Assembly (NCBI GenBank): GCA_965243095.1
Contig: OZ251530.1
Location: 62,001-126,000, forward strand
Length of the DNA: 64,000 bases
Direction: 5' to 3'
DNA from: VXYL01 sp965243095
GTDB taxonomy: Bacteria > Pseudomonadota > Gammaproteobacteria > Pseudomonadales > Azotimanducaceae
The notes under the pieces were generated by a model. It saw only the letters and a list, made by a program, of their open reading frames with translations. It did no database searches and had not been told where the DNA came from. Numbering within the stretch: position 1 is the first letter of the stretch; each line of letters starts with the position of its first letter. Below, one piece after another: positions 1 through 8,771 of the stretch. A program made the position numbers and the translations under genes.

Positions 1-1
1 G

Positions 2-1051
2 GCCGCGCTGTACGGGGCCGACGTTTCGCTGGTGGGAATCGCCGTGCAATTGGTCACCGGCGGCGTGAAAGTGGGCGAATACCGGCCCGACACGGCGGAC
101 GACGCGGTGGACATTCGCGTCCGCTATCCGGCAAGCGCGCGCGGGTTGGCCGCGTTGGACGAACTAAAGGTGACGACGGCGAACGGCCTAGTGCCCATCG
201 GCAACTTCGTGCGCCGCAGCGCCGCGCCGAACGTGGACGCCATCGAGCGCATCGGCGGCCGCGCCGTGCGCCTGCTGCGCGCCGAAGTCGCCCCGGGCGT
301 GCTGGCGGACGACAAGGTGAAGGAGATCCGCGACTGGGTGGAAAGCGCCGAACTCGATCCGCGCGTGGCCATCGCGTTTCGCGGCGCCAACGAGGAGCAG
401 GGCGACTCCATCACCTTCATTCTGGCGGCGATGGGCATGGCGCTGCTGCTGATGTTCGTGCTGCTGGTGACGCAGTTCAACAGCCTCTACCAGAGCTTCC
501 TCATCCTGGTGGCGGTGGTGATGTCCACCGCCGGCGTGCTGCTGGGCCTGCTGGTCACCGGCAGCCCGTTCAGCGCGATTCTCACCGGCGTGGGCGTGGT
601 GGCGCTGGCCGGCATCGTGGTGAACAACAACATCGTGCTGATCGACACCTACAACCACAACCGCCGCGCCGACCCGGACGCCGCGCCGTTGACGCTGGTG
701 GTGCGCTCCGCCGCGCAGCGCCTGCGTCCAGTGCTGTTGACCGCCACCACCACCGTGTTCGGCCTGCTGCCGCTGGCGAGCCACCTCTCCGTGGACTTCA
801 TCGAGCGCAGCATCGTGTACGGCGGCCAACTCTCCGGCTTCTGGGTGCCCCTCGCGCAAGCCATCGTCTCCGGCTTGACGGTGGCGACGGTGCTTACGCT
901 GGTGGCCACGCCGGCCATGCTGGCGCTGCCGCACACCCCGTGGGCGAAGGCGGCCGGCGGAGCGGTGTTGGCCCTGGCAAGAGCGCCGCGTTTGGCGTGG
1001 CAAGCGCTGGCAGCCCGTCAGCCGAGACCATTCACCAACACCATTCGGTAG
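2..1051 (+). CDS. RND-family efflux transporter, C-terminal part (cut by window edge)
   Basis: This is the C-terminal part of an RND-superfamily inner-membrane pump. Such pumps export drugs, metals or lipids with a periplasmic adaptor and an outer-membrane channel, using the proton gradient. The frame is already open at base 2, so the start lies outside the window. About 140 residues of periplasmic loop come first, then the last block of membrane helices, including FILAAMGMALLLMFVLLVTQ and the conserved GIVVNNNIVLIDTYN helix typical of AcrB/MdtB-like pumps. An Ala/Arg-rich tail of about 40 residues ends the protein. Its 3' end overlaps the convergent glycosyltransferase gene by 20 bases. The substrate cannot be inferred from this piece. 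Confidence 0.93.
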   Translation, partial: AALYGADVSLVGIAVQLVTGGVKVGEYRPDTADDAVDIRVRYPASARGLAALDELKVTTANGLVPIGNFVRRSAAPNVDAIERIGGRAVRLLRAEVAPGVLADDKVKEIRDWVESAELDPRVAIAFRGANEEQGDSITFILAAMGMALLLMFVLLVTQFNSLYQSFLILVAVVMSTAGVLLGLLVTGSPFSAILTGVGVVALAGIVVNNNIVLIDTYNHNRRADPDAAPLTLVVRSAAQRLRPVLLTATTTVFGLLPLASHLSVDFIERSIVYGGQLSGFWVPLAQAIVSGLTVATVLTLVATPAMLALPHTPWAKAAGGAVLALARAPRLAWQALAARQPRPFTNTIR

Positions 1052-2708
1052 CCGTGGTGTTCCGGCCCCGAGAGCGTTCTTCCGCCGGAGGTGCCGGCGC
1101 ACTGCCCGGTTGCACCACCCGAAACACCACCCCGTCGCTCAGCTCGCTGACGGGCGCCAGCCATTTCCATTCGCCCCATGCGCGCAATTCGGCGTCCGTG
1201 TAGGCGTAGTGATAGGCACACATGATCACGATGTGGGCGCCTTCCGGCAGGTTTTGGATCTGCTGTTTGGCCGGTTCCAGCTCGCGTTCCAACACGCCGT
1301 AGTCGGCATGGGCCGTGTGGGCGAACACGGCGCGGGGGTTGTTCGTGTGGAACCGGTGCCGGCTTAGTTCGCGGCGAATGTAGTCGAGCGTCGCCGAGGT
1401 CTGCCACTCCGGCCGCGCCAAACCTAGGCCGGTTCCCTCGTCATTGGCGATCCGGATCCTGTTGGCGCTGACCGCGGCGGCGCCGCAGAGCCAAACAATC
1501 GCCAATAGCGCCACTAGACGTGGCACCCGTCGCAATCGCGCTGCCGCCCACTCGCCCCAACGCCGCCTGCGGAGCATCTCGGCGGCCAAGACGATGGCGA
1601 TCAGCAACGGCGGAAACGCCGGCAACGCGTAGCGACCGCCCAACGGCGCCAGCTCCACTACCGTTTGCGCCACGACAACCGCGACCAAATACACCACGGC
1701 GAACCCGCCGAAAACGCAATACGCCAGCGTGATCGGTTGCAAGTCGCCGCGCGTTCGCCACCAACGCGCCCAAGCGGCTGCGGCGGAGCCCGCGAACGCC
1801 AGCAAACAGACGCCGATGAATGCGACGCCGGCGGCCAGCAGCCAGCCCTTGATGTCCCAGGGCACGGGAACGATGCCTCTCCGTGAGGTCCGCCAAAGCC
1901 ACCCGTCCAGCGTGTCGAGCAACACCCAGTTGGCGACTTCGGCGAAATACGCCCACACCACTTCCCCGAAAGCGAACTCCGATCCACGCCGGTGCCCATC
2001 CGTAGCGCCAAACAGAAGGTGGTTGCGCAACAACCAAAGGCCCACCGGCGCCAACGCGATGGCGACGTAGGCGATTACGCGCCACGCCCGAGCCGCCAGC
2101 GGCGCATTGCCGGCGAAGAGCAGAAGCGGCGCGACGACGAGCGCCACGCAGACCCCGACGTAGCGCGTCAAGATCGCCAGCGACGCAACGGCCGCGGCGG
2201 CAAGCCCCAGCAACACCTTGCGGTCGCCGCCGGCGGTCGTTTCCAAGTATCGACAAGCAAGGGTAAGCGCGGCGGTCACAAACAGCAGGAACACGGCCTC
2301 GGACATGGCTTCGGCCGCGACATCCCCAAGCGCTGGCGCGACCGCGAGCGCCACGCAGCCAAAGATCACCAGCCAAGCGTTCGCCACATGACGCCGCAGA
2401 ACCTGACCGGCAACGAAAACCGCGAGGCCCCAAGAAACCGCGTTCAACGGCCCCGCCACAGCAAAGGCATCGAAAACGCCGCCGCCAGCCGCCGCCAACA
2501 GCAACGGGTACAGCGGCGGCCAATACAGATAGGGCGCGCCGTTGAAGCCAACGAAGCCCTTGCCGGCCGTGAGGTTGCGCGCGGTGGCGAGGTAATCGGC
2601 CCAGTCGCCGCTGAGGCCCACGCCGTAGCTGAACTGCCGCGCCAGAACCAGCATGGCCGCCGCAACGGCAACGCCGGCAAGCCACCAGGTGAACCGCTTC
2701 GCCTTCAT
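1032..2708 (-). CDS. GT-C type membrane glycosyltransferase (PMT/ArnT-like)
   Basis: Probable polytopic inner-membrane glycosyltransferase of about 558 residues. Family members move a sugar from a polyprenyl-phosphate carrier to a lipid, glycan or protein on the periplasmic side. The chosen ATG overlaps the stop of the upstream small gene (ATGA) and begins with a Lys-rich tip and a hydrophobic helix (KRFTWWLAGVAVAAAMLVLA). The first loop carries the acidic signature SGDWADYLATARNL followed by WPPLYPLLL, as in PMT_2-like enzymes. About ten hydrophobic segments follow, then a soluble C-terminal domain of roughly 130 residues. The frame stays open upstream to 3116, but that part is out of frame with the small gene and looks non-coding. 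The acceptor is unknown; a second GT-C gene lies divergently next door. Confidence 0.8.
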   Translation of the reverse strand: MKAKRFTWWLAGVAVAAAMLVLARQFSYGVGLSGDWADYLATARNLTAGKGFVGFNGAPYLYWPPLYPLLLAAAGGGVFDAFAVAGPLNAVSWGLAVFVAGQVLRRHVANAWLVIFGCVALAVAPALGDVAAEAMSEAVFLLFVTAALTLACRYLETTAGGDRKVLLGLAAAAVASLAILTRYVGVCVALVVAPLLLFAGNAPLAARAWRVIAYVAIALAPVGLWLLRNHLLFGATDGHRRGSEFAFGEVVWAYFAEVANWVLLDTLDGWLWRTSRRGIVPVPWDIKGWLLAAGVAFIGVCLLAFAGSAAAAWARWWRTRGDLQPITLAYCVFGGFAVVYLVAVVVAQTVVELAPLGGRYALPAFPPLLIAIVLAAEMLRRRRWGEWAAARLRRVPRLVALLAIVWLCGAAAVSANRIRIANDEGTGLGLARPEWQTSATLDYIRRELSRHRFHTNNPRAVFAHTAHADYGVLERELEPAKQQIQNLPEGAHIVIMCAYHYAYTDAELRAWGEWKWLAPVSELSDGVVFRVVQPGSAPAPPAEERSRGRNTTATEWCW

Positions 2709-3010
2709 GGCTGCTCGCGCCGCTCCATGGGCCGGCGGCCGTCGAAAGGAATCTCCGCCAGCCAAAGCGTGCGGCCTTCGGCCGTCCGCCCAACGGTGGC
2801 GCGGGCGATTGGATAGGACGGAAGCGGGCGGCGGGTGGCCGGCGCACCGAACCACCACTCCAGCCAACCAAGCAGCCAGATGGCCAACGGCGTGGCGAGG
2901 TAGAGGATGGTCAGCCTGTGGGTTAGCGGCAGAGCTTCCGTGTCCACTTGGCTTCGCCCCATCGGTGTCGGCGAACGGCTGCCGCTTCGACGTAGCGCAA
3001 CGCGAGCCAT
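2705..3010 (-). CDS. Small single-span membrane protein, function unknown
   Basis: A protein of about 101 residues that I do not recognise. It has a basic N-terminus, one clear membrane segment (LTILYLATPLAIWLLGWLEW), then a short soluble tail ending PFDGRRPMERREQP. Its stop overlaps the start of the downstream glycosyltransferase (ATGA), which argues for a co-translated pair and for a real gene. The start is uncertain: ATG at 3010 (MARVALRR) is used here, while ATG at 2962 (MGRSQVDTEALPL) would give a protein starting shortly before the membrane helix. A role as partner or assembly factor of the neighbouring enzyme is an inference from position only. Confidence 0.55.
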   Translation of the reverse strand: MARVALRRSGSRSPTPMGRSQVDTEALPLTHRLTILYLATPLAIWLLGWLEWWFGAPATRRPLPSYPIARATVGRTAEGRTLWLAEIPFDGRRPMERREQP

Positions 3011-3064
3011 CGCCGGCTCGGCTATCCTTCCGGCACCCACGAAACTGCCACCTGTTCGAAAAAG

Positions 3065-4645
3065 ATGGCCGCATTTTGGCACCGAAGCCCTCTAGATGCG
3101 GGCGGCCGCACCGCAACCGCCGCCGGCGAAGAGCGCGCCCATGTGGTCGTCACTGTCGCGTGGTTGCTGTTTCTTGTGGTTCTTTTCGGTCTCGCGATCC
3201 GCGCCTTCCTGCAAGCGCCGGGCGTGGACTCGAGCTTCTTCCTCTACATTGCGGATGGATGGTTGCAGGGAGAAGCGCCGTATTTGCACAGGTGGGATCA
3301 TAAGCCGCCGCTGATCTACCTCATCAACGTCGTCGGTTTGGCGCTGGCGGACGGGTGGGGTATCTGGGTCGTCCAAGCGGGGTTTCTCGTGGGAACCTGC
3401 CTCGCCGCTTACAAGCTGTTGCAGCGCAGCTTCGGAACGGTCGCCACGCTCTTCGGCACCACGGTGCTGCTCGTGTACTTCGCCCGGCTGCTGCAAGGCG
3501 GAAATCTGGCGGAGCAATACGCCCTGCTGTTCCAGTTCGTCGCCTTGGCGCTGTTTGCGACGGCTGAAGCAGGCAAGCCGAGCAAGCACACGCTGATGGC
3601 GCTAGGGGCGCTCGGCGGAGCTGCCGTCATGTTGCGGCCGAATCTGGCCGGGGTTTGGTGCGCGATCGGCCTTTACTGGCTGGCGTATCGGAACGACGCA
3701 GCGCGGAAGTTCGGGTGGGCGTCGGTGGGCGGCTTGGCGGTGCTGCTCGGGTTCGTCGTCTGGCTGCTGCTTGCCGGCGGATTGGCCACCCTCGCGGCGT
3801 TTTGGGATGCCGCGATCGTCTACAACCTGCACTACTCCGATGCGTCTCTTACGCGCAAGTTCATCGCCGTGCGCACTGGGTTCGAGAAGCTCCAACCCGT
3901 AGGGTGGGTGCTGCTGCTCGGATGGGCCATGGGCGCTTGGCGGATGTTGACGGGCGCGTCGAACGGCGGCGGATTCGGGCCCTTGGTGCGGCTGGCGGTC
4001 TTCCTCCTGCCCATCGAGCTGGTGCTGCCCGGGCTCTCCGGCTACCACTTCGCACATTACTATCTGGCGCTCATTCCAGTGGCTTGCGTCCTCGCCGCCT
4101 TTGCGGTGCGCCAGCTCTTGGATGCGTTCCGCAAGCGACTTCCGTGGGTGCCACTTGCGCTCTTCGCGATCACCGCCGCTTGCTACGCGACATCGCTGCA
4201 CGGCGACCACCGCGACCCGGCCGCGCTCAAAGTCGACGGCCCGCTGGTTGGGCAGATCAGGCAGTTCTCGGATGCCGGGGATCCGATTCTCATTTGGGGA
4301 GGGACGGCGCTGCCCTATCTGGCGGCGGATCACGTCGCACCGACGCGGTATTTCTACCCGGTCTGGCTCATGCGGGGCAACAAGCGCGAGGAGCGCACCC
4401 AGGAGTTCACCGCCGATGTGATCAACCAGCCACCGGCGTTGATCGTGGACATGCGGGATCCGTTCCTGCCGCCTTTGCGCGCGACCGCTGCCGAACGGAG
4501 CCGGTGGCGCTCGAAGGATCCGCGCCTTGTTTACGACCACCGGTTGTTCCGTGCGTTCTTCGAGTTCGCGGACGCAAACTATGCTTTGGTGAAAACAGAG
4601 CGGCGCTACGACATATACCGGAAGATTCGCCAACCCACCCTATAA
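3065..4645 (+). CDS. GT-C type membrane glycosyltransferase, second copy type
   Basis: Polytopic membrane protein of 526 residues, probably a polyprenyl-phosphate-sugar-dependent glycosyltransferase. Near residues 54-85 it has the loop signature DSSFFLYIADGWLQGEAPYL then WDHKPPLIYLIN, typical of PMT_2/ArnT-like enzymes; the first Asp is the expected catalytic acid. About ten hydrophobic segments follow, and a soluble C-terminal region of about 120 residues. The first ~27 residues before the first helix are poorly conserved in character, so a start at a later GTG (for example 3141) is possible. It is transcribed divergently from the other GT-C gene, and the 54 bases between the two 5' ends must hold both start regions. 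The substrate cannot be read from sequence. Confidence 0.82.
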   Translation: MAAFWHRSPLDAGGRTATAAGEERAHVVVTVAWLLFLVVLFGLAIRAFLQAPGVDSSFFLYIADGWLQGEAPYLHRWDHKPPLIYLINVVGLALADGWGIWVVQAGFLVGTCLAAYKLLQRSFGTVATLFGTTVLLVYFARLLQGGNLAEQYALLFQFVALALFATAEAGKPSKHTLMALGALGGAAVMLRPNLAGVWCAIGLYWLAYRNDAARKFGWASVGGLAVLLGFVVWLLLAGGLATLAAFWDAAIVYNLHYSDASLTRKFIAVRTGFEKLQPVGWVLLLGWAMGAWRMLTGASNGGGFGPLVRLAVFLLPIELVLPGLSGYHFAHYYLALIPVACVLAAFAVRQLLDAFRKRLPWVPLALFAITAACYATSLHGDHRDPAALKVDGPLVGQIRQFSDAGDPILIWGGTALPYLAADHVAPTRYFYPVWLMRGNKREERTQEFTADVINQPPALIVDMRDPFLPPLRATAAERSRWRSKDPRLVYDHRLFRAFFEFADANYALVKTERRYDIYRKIRQPTL

Positions 4646-4687
4646 GGTATTGTGCGTTCCGATGGCGCGAGAACGGAGCCTAGGCCG

Positions 4688-4936
4688 ATGGAACACCGGC
4701 ACCTGAACCACCAGCGGTGGACGCTGGCGGCGATCGACGACGTGATCGCCCACGGCAAATGGGCGGACTGGGCCGCGCTGCGGCGGGCGGCGTTGGACGA
4801 GCCGGCGGCAATGGCGAAGATCCGGCGCGTTTGTGCGGCCCGGCTTGCGGATCCCTACGCGCAACGCCACCACTTCTGGATGCACTGGACGAAACGCCAT
4901 GCCGAACGAGGCCAAGAGGACGCAGTCGCTCCCTGA
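4688..4936 (+). CDS. Small partner protein of the AbiEii-like nucleotidyltransferase
   Basis: Protein of 82 residues, mostly helical and charged, with a conserved-looking core (HQRWTLAAIDDVIAHGKWADW and RVCAARLADPYAQRHHFW, quoted in part). The ATG at 4688 is preferred to one at 4652 because the sequence acquires protein-like composition only from there. It overlaps the next gene by 38 bases, so the two are almost certainly translated together. In AbiE-type modules a small upstream gene encodes the antitoxin; this protein does not show the winged-helix pattern of AbiEi, so the antitoxin role is an inference from gene arrangement. Confidence 0.65.
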   Translation: MEHRHLNHQRWTLAAIDDVIAHGKWADWAALRRAALDEPAAMAKIRRVCAARLADPYAQRHHFWMHWTKRHAERGQEDAVAP

Positions 4937-5627
4937 TTGGGAGCGGGTGCTGTCCGCGGCGGCGCATCTGCAGCGCATCGTGCCCGAGGCCGTGCTGGTG
5001 GGAGGCACGGCCGCCGCGATCCATGCCGGCCATCGGCTGTCCAAGGATGCGGACCATGTGGTTGGCGACTTGCGTGGGCGCTTCGACGAGGTGCTCGCGC
5101 AGATCGAATCGGTGGCCGGGTGGCGCACGGCGCGGGTCGCGCGGCCGGTGATGATCCTCGGCAGCTTGGATGGCATCGAAACCGGTGTGCGCCAACTCAT
5201 CCGCCAGGCGCCGCTCGAGACGGCCAACCTGACCACCAAGCACGGCGAGGCGCTGACGGTGCCCACCGCCGCCGAAATCCTGCGCGTCAAGGGCGTCTTG
5301 ATCCTGCGCCGCAACGCCACCCGGGACTATCTGGATTTCGCCGCGTTGGCGGATCGCTTGGGCGACGAGGCGCCGGTGGCGCTCGCGACCTTCGACGCGC
5401 TCTACCCGCAAGAGAGCGGCGAATCGAGTTTGCAGCAACTGCAGGCGCAGTTGGCCAAGGCGATGCCCTACGACCTCGACGACACCAACTTGGCCGAATA
5501 CAAAGCGCTGGCGCCGCGGTGGCAGGACTGGGCGGCCGTGGAGGCGGTGTGTACCCGCGTCGCAACCGCGACATTCGACCATGTTTGCGCGAAGGCGGAG
5601 CCATCGGCAGCCAAGGATCGATCATGA
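4899..5627 (+). CDS. Nucleotidyltransferase of the AbiEii/AbiGii toxin family
   Basis: Protein of 242 residues resembling the nucleotidyltransferase AbiEii family. AbiEii proteins are toxins of type IV toxin-antitoxin and phage-abortive systems that modify RNA targets with nucleotides. The polymerase-beta-like core is visible: VLVGGTAAAIHAGHRLSKDADH near residues 33-54, with the Gly-Gly turn and the Asp-x-Asp metal ligands D50 and D52. Further on come TAAEILRVKGVLILRR and NATRDYLDFAALADRLG, the usual C-terminal half of this family. ATG 4899 is used because upstream residues look like shadow sequence. It overlaps the upstream small gene by 38 bases. Whether it acts in defence or in tRNA/rRNA modification cannot be told from sequence. 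Confidence 0.78.
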   Translation: MPNEAKRTQSLPDWERVLSAAAHLQRIVPEAVLVGGTAAAIHAGHRLSKDADHVVGDLRGRFDEVLAQIESVAGWRTARVARPVMILGSLDGIETGVRQLIRQAPLETANLTTKHGEALTVPTAAEILRVKGVLILRRNATRDYLDFAALADRLGDEAPVALATFDALYPQESGESSLQQLQAQLAKAMPYDLDDTNLAEYKALAPRWQDWAAVEAVCTRVATATFDHVCAKAEPSAAKDRS

Positions 5628-6115
5628 GCGTGGCGTGGCATGTGCGCTGTGGGGATGGCTGTGGGTGGGAAAAGAAGCCCCGGCGACAAGGGGGATTGGG
5701 GGAGGGAGGGATGTCATCGCCGGGGCATTGACCGCTTTCGCGTTTTGCGGCGGTGCGGCACTCTCGAAAAGTCACCGCCGCTTGTCGTTGTGGTTCGCTT
5801 GTCTCCTTGTGCGTACTCCTGTCGTTGTTTGAGCATCACGGTAACGCTGTGAACTCGTCCTCGGCTAGTGGTTTTGGCTGAAAGTTCAACCAGCCGCAAG
5901 CCATCTGTGTTGTAGGACATCTGCCATATCCGAATAGTTCCATGCCTTGCCGGGAAATTGCTGGAGCCGAGGTGGAGGGACAATGGAAGTTGTGTGAAGG
6001 CATCCGCGGCGCTTTCGCCCACTTCGTCCGCCGACGCCGTCCGATGGGTCTTGGCGCAAGCGGGCGGTTGGCGTAGGCTAACGCCCGCACTTCAAGCTGC
6101 GAGGGGGGAAACCTC
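5628..6115. other. 488-bp non-coding stretch between AbiEii-like gene and aldo/keto reductase gene
   Basis: No convincing gene. It is less GC-rich than its surroundings in the middle (about 5800-5990). It contains a hairpin with a G-run loop (5677-5726, listed separately). A minus-strand frame from about 5985 down to 5714 has unusually balanced amino-acid use, but there is no recognisable domain or ribosome binding site. The final 20 bases hold a purine run (GAGGGGGG) just before the ATG of the next gene, which serves as its ribosome binding site. Confidence 0.5.
5677..5726. repeat. 10-bp inverted repeat enclosing four G-runs (possible hairpin/G-quadruplex)
   Basis: A perfect 10-bp inverted repeat, GCCCCGGCGA at 5677-5686 and TCGCCGGGGC at 5717-5726, encloses a 30-base loop. 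The loop contains four runs of at least three G separated by 1-3 bases (5690-5710), which fits the pattern for an intramolecular G-quadruplex. No T-run follows, so it is not a standard terminator, although it lies 50 bases past the stop of the AbiEii-like gene. Confidence 0.45.
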
Positions 6116-7348
6116 ATGTCCAACCACCAACCGCCGCTGGCGACCAACCGCCGCGGCTTTCTGCGCGCCGGCGCAGCCGCCACCGCCGCCCTGCCGTTCG
6201 CCGCGCGCGCCGCCACGGACGAAATCCCCAGCCCGGGGGTCGTCCAACGCTACGCCCCGCTGGGGCGCACGGGCCTTGAGATCTCGGACATCTCGTTCGG
6301 CAGCGCCGCGCTGCGCAACGGCCAGCAGCACGTCGTCCACCACGCGCTGGACGCCGGCATCAACTACTTCGACACCGCCGAGAGCTACGCGCGCAGCCAA
6401 TCCGAGACCACCCTCGGCAACGCGCTCAAGGGGCGCCGCGACAAGGTGGTGATCACCTCCAAGACCATGACCAAGCCGGACACCGGTGCGGACGAGCTGA
6501 TGGCGCGCCTCGAAGCGTCGCTCAAGCGCCTGCAGATGGACTACGTGGACGTCTACATGAACCACGCCGTCAACGACGTCAACGTGATGAAGAACCCCGA
6601 GTGGCATGCGTTCGTGGCCAAGGCCAAGGAGCAGGGCAAGATCCGCTTCGCCGGCATGTCCGGCCACGGCGGCCGCCTCATCGAGTGCTTGGACTACGTG
6701 TTCGACGAGGACTTGGTGGACGTCGTGCTGGTGGCGCACAACTTCGGCCAAGACCCCAAGTTCTACGAAAGCCTCACCAAGGACTTCGACTTCGTGGCCA
6801 CCCAGCAGGACCTGCCCCGGGTGCTCGCCAAGGGCAAGGCGAAGAACGTCGGCGTCACCGTGATGAAGACGCTCAAAGGAGCGCGCCTCAACGACATGCG
6901 CCCGTTCGAGACCGGCGGTGCCACCTTCGCCCAAGCCGCGTTCCGCTGGTGCCTTTCCAATCCGCATGTGGACGCGGTGGTGATCACCATGAACGACACC
7001 GCCCGCGTGGACGAGTACCTGGGCGCGTCCGGCTGGCGCGAAATGGCCACCGGCGACATGGAGTTGCTGGAACGCTACGCCATGATGAACGGCGACAGCT
7101 ACTGCCGCCACGTGTGCAACGACTGCGAAGGCGCCTGCCCCTACGGTGTGCCCATCGCCGATGTGCTGCGCACGCGGATGTACGCCGTTGACTACCGCAA
7201 CACGCGCCTGGCGCGGGATGAGTACGCGCTGCTCGACGTGAACGCCGCCGCCTGCCTCTCTTGCGACGGGCAGCCCTGCGCGAACGCCTGCACGCACGGC
7301 ATTCCCATCGACCAGTTCTGCGCCCCGACGCATCGCCTGCTGGCGTAG
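6116..7348 (+). CDS. Tat-exported aldo/keto reductase with C-terminal cysteine clusters
   Basis: Protein of 410 residues: an NAD(P)H-dependent aldo/keto reductase barrel with extras at both ends. Residues 11-35 form a Tat signal (NRRGFLRAGAAATAALPFAA), so the protein is probably exported folded with its cofactor. The barrel follows, with the usual catalytic Asp and Tyr in NYFDTAESYARS, Lys in VITSKT and His in YMNHAVND. From about residue 330 to the end there are two cysteine groups, YCRHVCNDCEGACPYGVPI and CLSCDGQPCANACTHGIPI, resembling iron-sulphur binding stretches found in AKR-ferredoxin proteins. A purine-rich ribosome site sits just before the ATG. The substrate is unknown; the cysteine groups suggest electron exchange with a redox partner. 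Confidence 0.88.
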   Translation: MSNHQPPLATNRRGFLRAGAAATAALPFAARAATDEIPSPGVVQRYAPLGRTGLEISDISFGSAALRNGQQHVVHHALDAGINYFDTAESYARSQSETTLGNALKGRRDKVVITSKTMTKPDTGADELMARLEASLKRLQMDYVDVYMNHAVNDVNVMKNPEWHAFVAKAKEQGKIRFAGMSGHGGRLIECLDYVFDEDLVDVVLVAHNFGQDPKFYESLTKDFDFVATQQDLPRVLAKGKAKNVGVTVMKTLKGARLNDMRPFETGGATFAQAAFRWCLSNPHVDAVVITMNDTARVDEYLGASGWREMATGDMELLERYAMMNGDSYCRHVCNDCEGACPYGVPIADVLRTRMYAVDYRNTRLARDEYALLDVNAAACLSCDGQPCANACTHGIPIDQFCAPTHRLLA

Positions 7349-7380
7349 CGCCCGACAGCAAAGGCGGAAGCCGCCCCGGG

Positions 7381-8589
7381 GTGGCCAAGGCGCTGCTGTA
7401 CGAGTGCTTCGCCGGCATCTCCGGCGACATGCACTTGGGCGCGTTGCTCGATGTCGGCGTGCCGGCGGATTACCTCCGCCAGGAACTCGGCCGCTTGGAA
7501 ATGGCGGACGAGTTCGAGCTGGTGGTGGAAAACGCCGCCAAGCGGGGCGTTTCGGGCACCCGGGCCAGCGTGCGGCTCGCCGAAGACGCGCCGCGTCCGG
7601 CGCGCGGCCTACGCGCGATCAAGGGCATCATCGACCGCGGCGGCTACGCCCCGGCCGTGCGCGAGCGGGCGTTCGCCATGTTCGACGTCATCGCCGAGGC
7701 GGAAGCGAAGATCCATGGGCTGCCCATCGAGCGCCTCCACTTCCACGAAGTGGGCGCCACGGATTCCATCGCCGACATCGTCGGCGCCGCCATCGGCCTG
7801 CACCACCTCGGCGCGGAGGCGGCCTACTGCGGCGCGGTGGAAGTGGGCAAAGGCACCGTGCATTGCGCCCACGGGGTGTTTCCCGTGCCCGCCCCGGCCA
7901 CCGCCGAAATCCTCAAAGGCGCACCGTGCCACTACGGCGGCGTGGAGGGCGAAGCCACCACCCCCACCGGCGCGGCGATTCTGCACTGCGCGGTGGACGC
8001 CTTCGAGCCGCCCGCGGCGTTCACCCCCAGCGCGATGGGCTACGGCGTCGGGCAAAAGGATTTCGCCCTGCCCAACGTGCTGCGGCTTTCGCTGGGCACC
8101 GTTCCGACAGAGCGTGCAACCGCCGCGGCAGCGGGAATGCCATTGGAGACGGAAACCAACGTCGAGGTGGAGTGCAACATCGACGACATGCCGGCGGAGG
8201 TGTTCGGCCCGCTCATGGACGCGCTGTTCGCCAAAGGCGCGAAAGACGTCTTCCTCACCCCCATCGTCATGAAGAAGGCGCGTCCAGGCACCAAGGTGTC
8301 CGTGCTGGTGGGGTGCGCCGAACTCGACGCCGTGCTCGCCGAGCTGTTCCAAGCATCCACCACCATCGGCGTGCGGCTGCGCGACGTGGCCAAACGCATG
8401 TTGCCCAGAACGGAAACCACCGTCACCACGGCGCTTGGCGACGTGCGCGTGAAGGTGGTCACGCTGCCGAACGGCGCGACCAGGTGGAAATCCGAACACG
8501 ACGACATCGCCGCCATCGCCGCCCGCACCGGCGGCGACTACCTCACCACCAAGGCGCAAGTGGATCGGGAAATCGCGCGGTTGCTGTGA
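7381..8589 (+). CDS. larC: LarC-type nickel insertion protein
   Basis: Protein of about 402 residues belonging to the LarC family. LarC inserts nickel into pyridinium-3,5-bisthiocarboxylic acid mononucleotide (NPN cofactor), used by lactate racemase and related enzymes. The hallmark start YECFAGISGDMHLGALLDVG is present, as are HFHEVGATDSIADIVG and the C-terminal NIDDMPAEVFGPLMD region. A GTG at 7381 is chosen because the family starts just before this motif; an ATG at 7261 would overlap the previous gene and add residues unlike LarC. In some lactobacilli the gene is split by a programmed frameshift; here it is one continuous frame. No larA, larB or larE is visible in the window. Confidence 0.9.
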   Translation: MAKALLYECFAGISGDMHLGALLDVGVPADYLRQELGRLEMADEFELVVENAAKRGVSGTRASVRLAEDAPRPARGLRAIKGIIDRGGYAPAVRERAFAMFDVIAEAEAKIHGLPIERLHFHEVGATDSIADIVGAAIGLHHLGAEAAYCGAVEVGKGTVHCAHGVFPVPAPATAEILKGAPCHYGGVEGEATTPTGAAILHCAVDAFEPPAAFTPSAMGYGVGQKDFALPNVLRLSLGTVPTERATAAAAGMPLETETNVEVECNIDDMPAEVFGPLMDALFAKGAKDVFLTPIVMKKARPGTKVSVLVGCAELDAVLAELFQASTTIGVRLRDVAKRMLPRTETTVTTALGDVRVKVVTLPNGATRWKSEHDDIAAIAARTGGDYLTTKAQVDREIARLL

Positions 8590-8771
8590 CCGCGCGGTTG
8601 GCGCGACGCCGAGGTCACGCGGCCATCCGCCAGTAGTCGGCCGAAGCGCTGTGGTCAGGCGCGAAACTCCCCGTGCAATCCCGACTTGGAAATGAGCCGG
8701 CCAAAGGCCCGCGTCTGCCGTTACTCGCCGCCGTCGGCCACCTGCACAGATGAATCAAGTCTTGCCAAGAT

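Noticed and set aside
1032..3116. Extension of the GT-C gene upstream to 3116
   Set aside because: The extra N-terminal part overlaps the small membrane-protein gene in another frame and shows no membrane or domain pattern.
5714..6022. 102-codon minus-strand frame in the non-coding region
   Set aside because: Its amino-acid use is plausible, but there is no ribosome site, no domain and no coupled neighbour.
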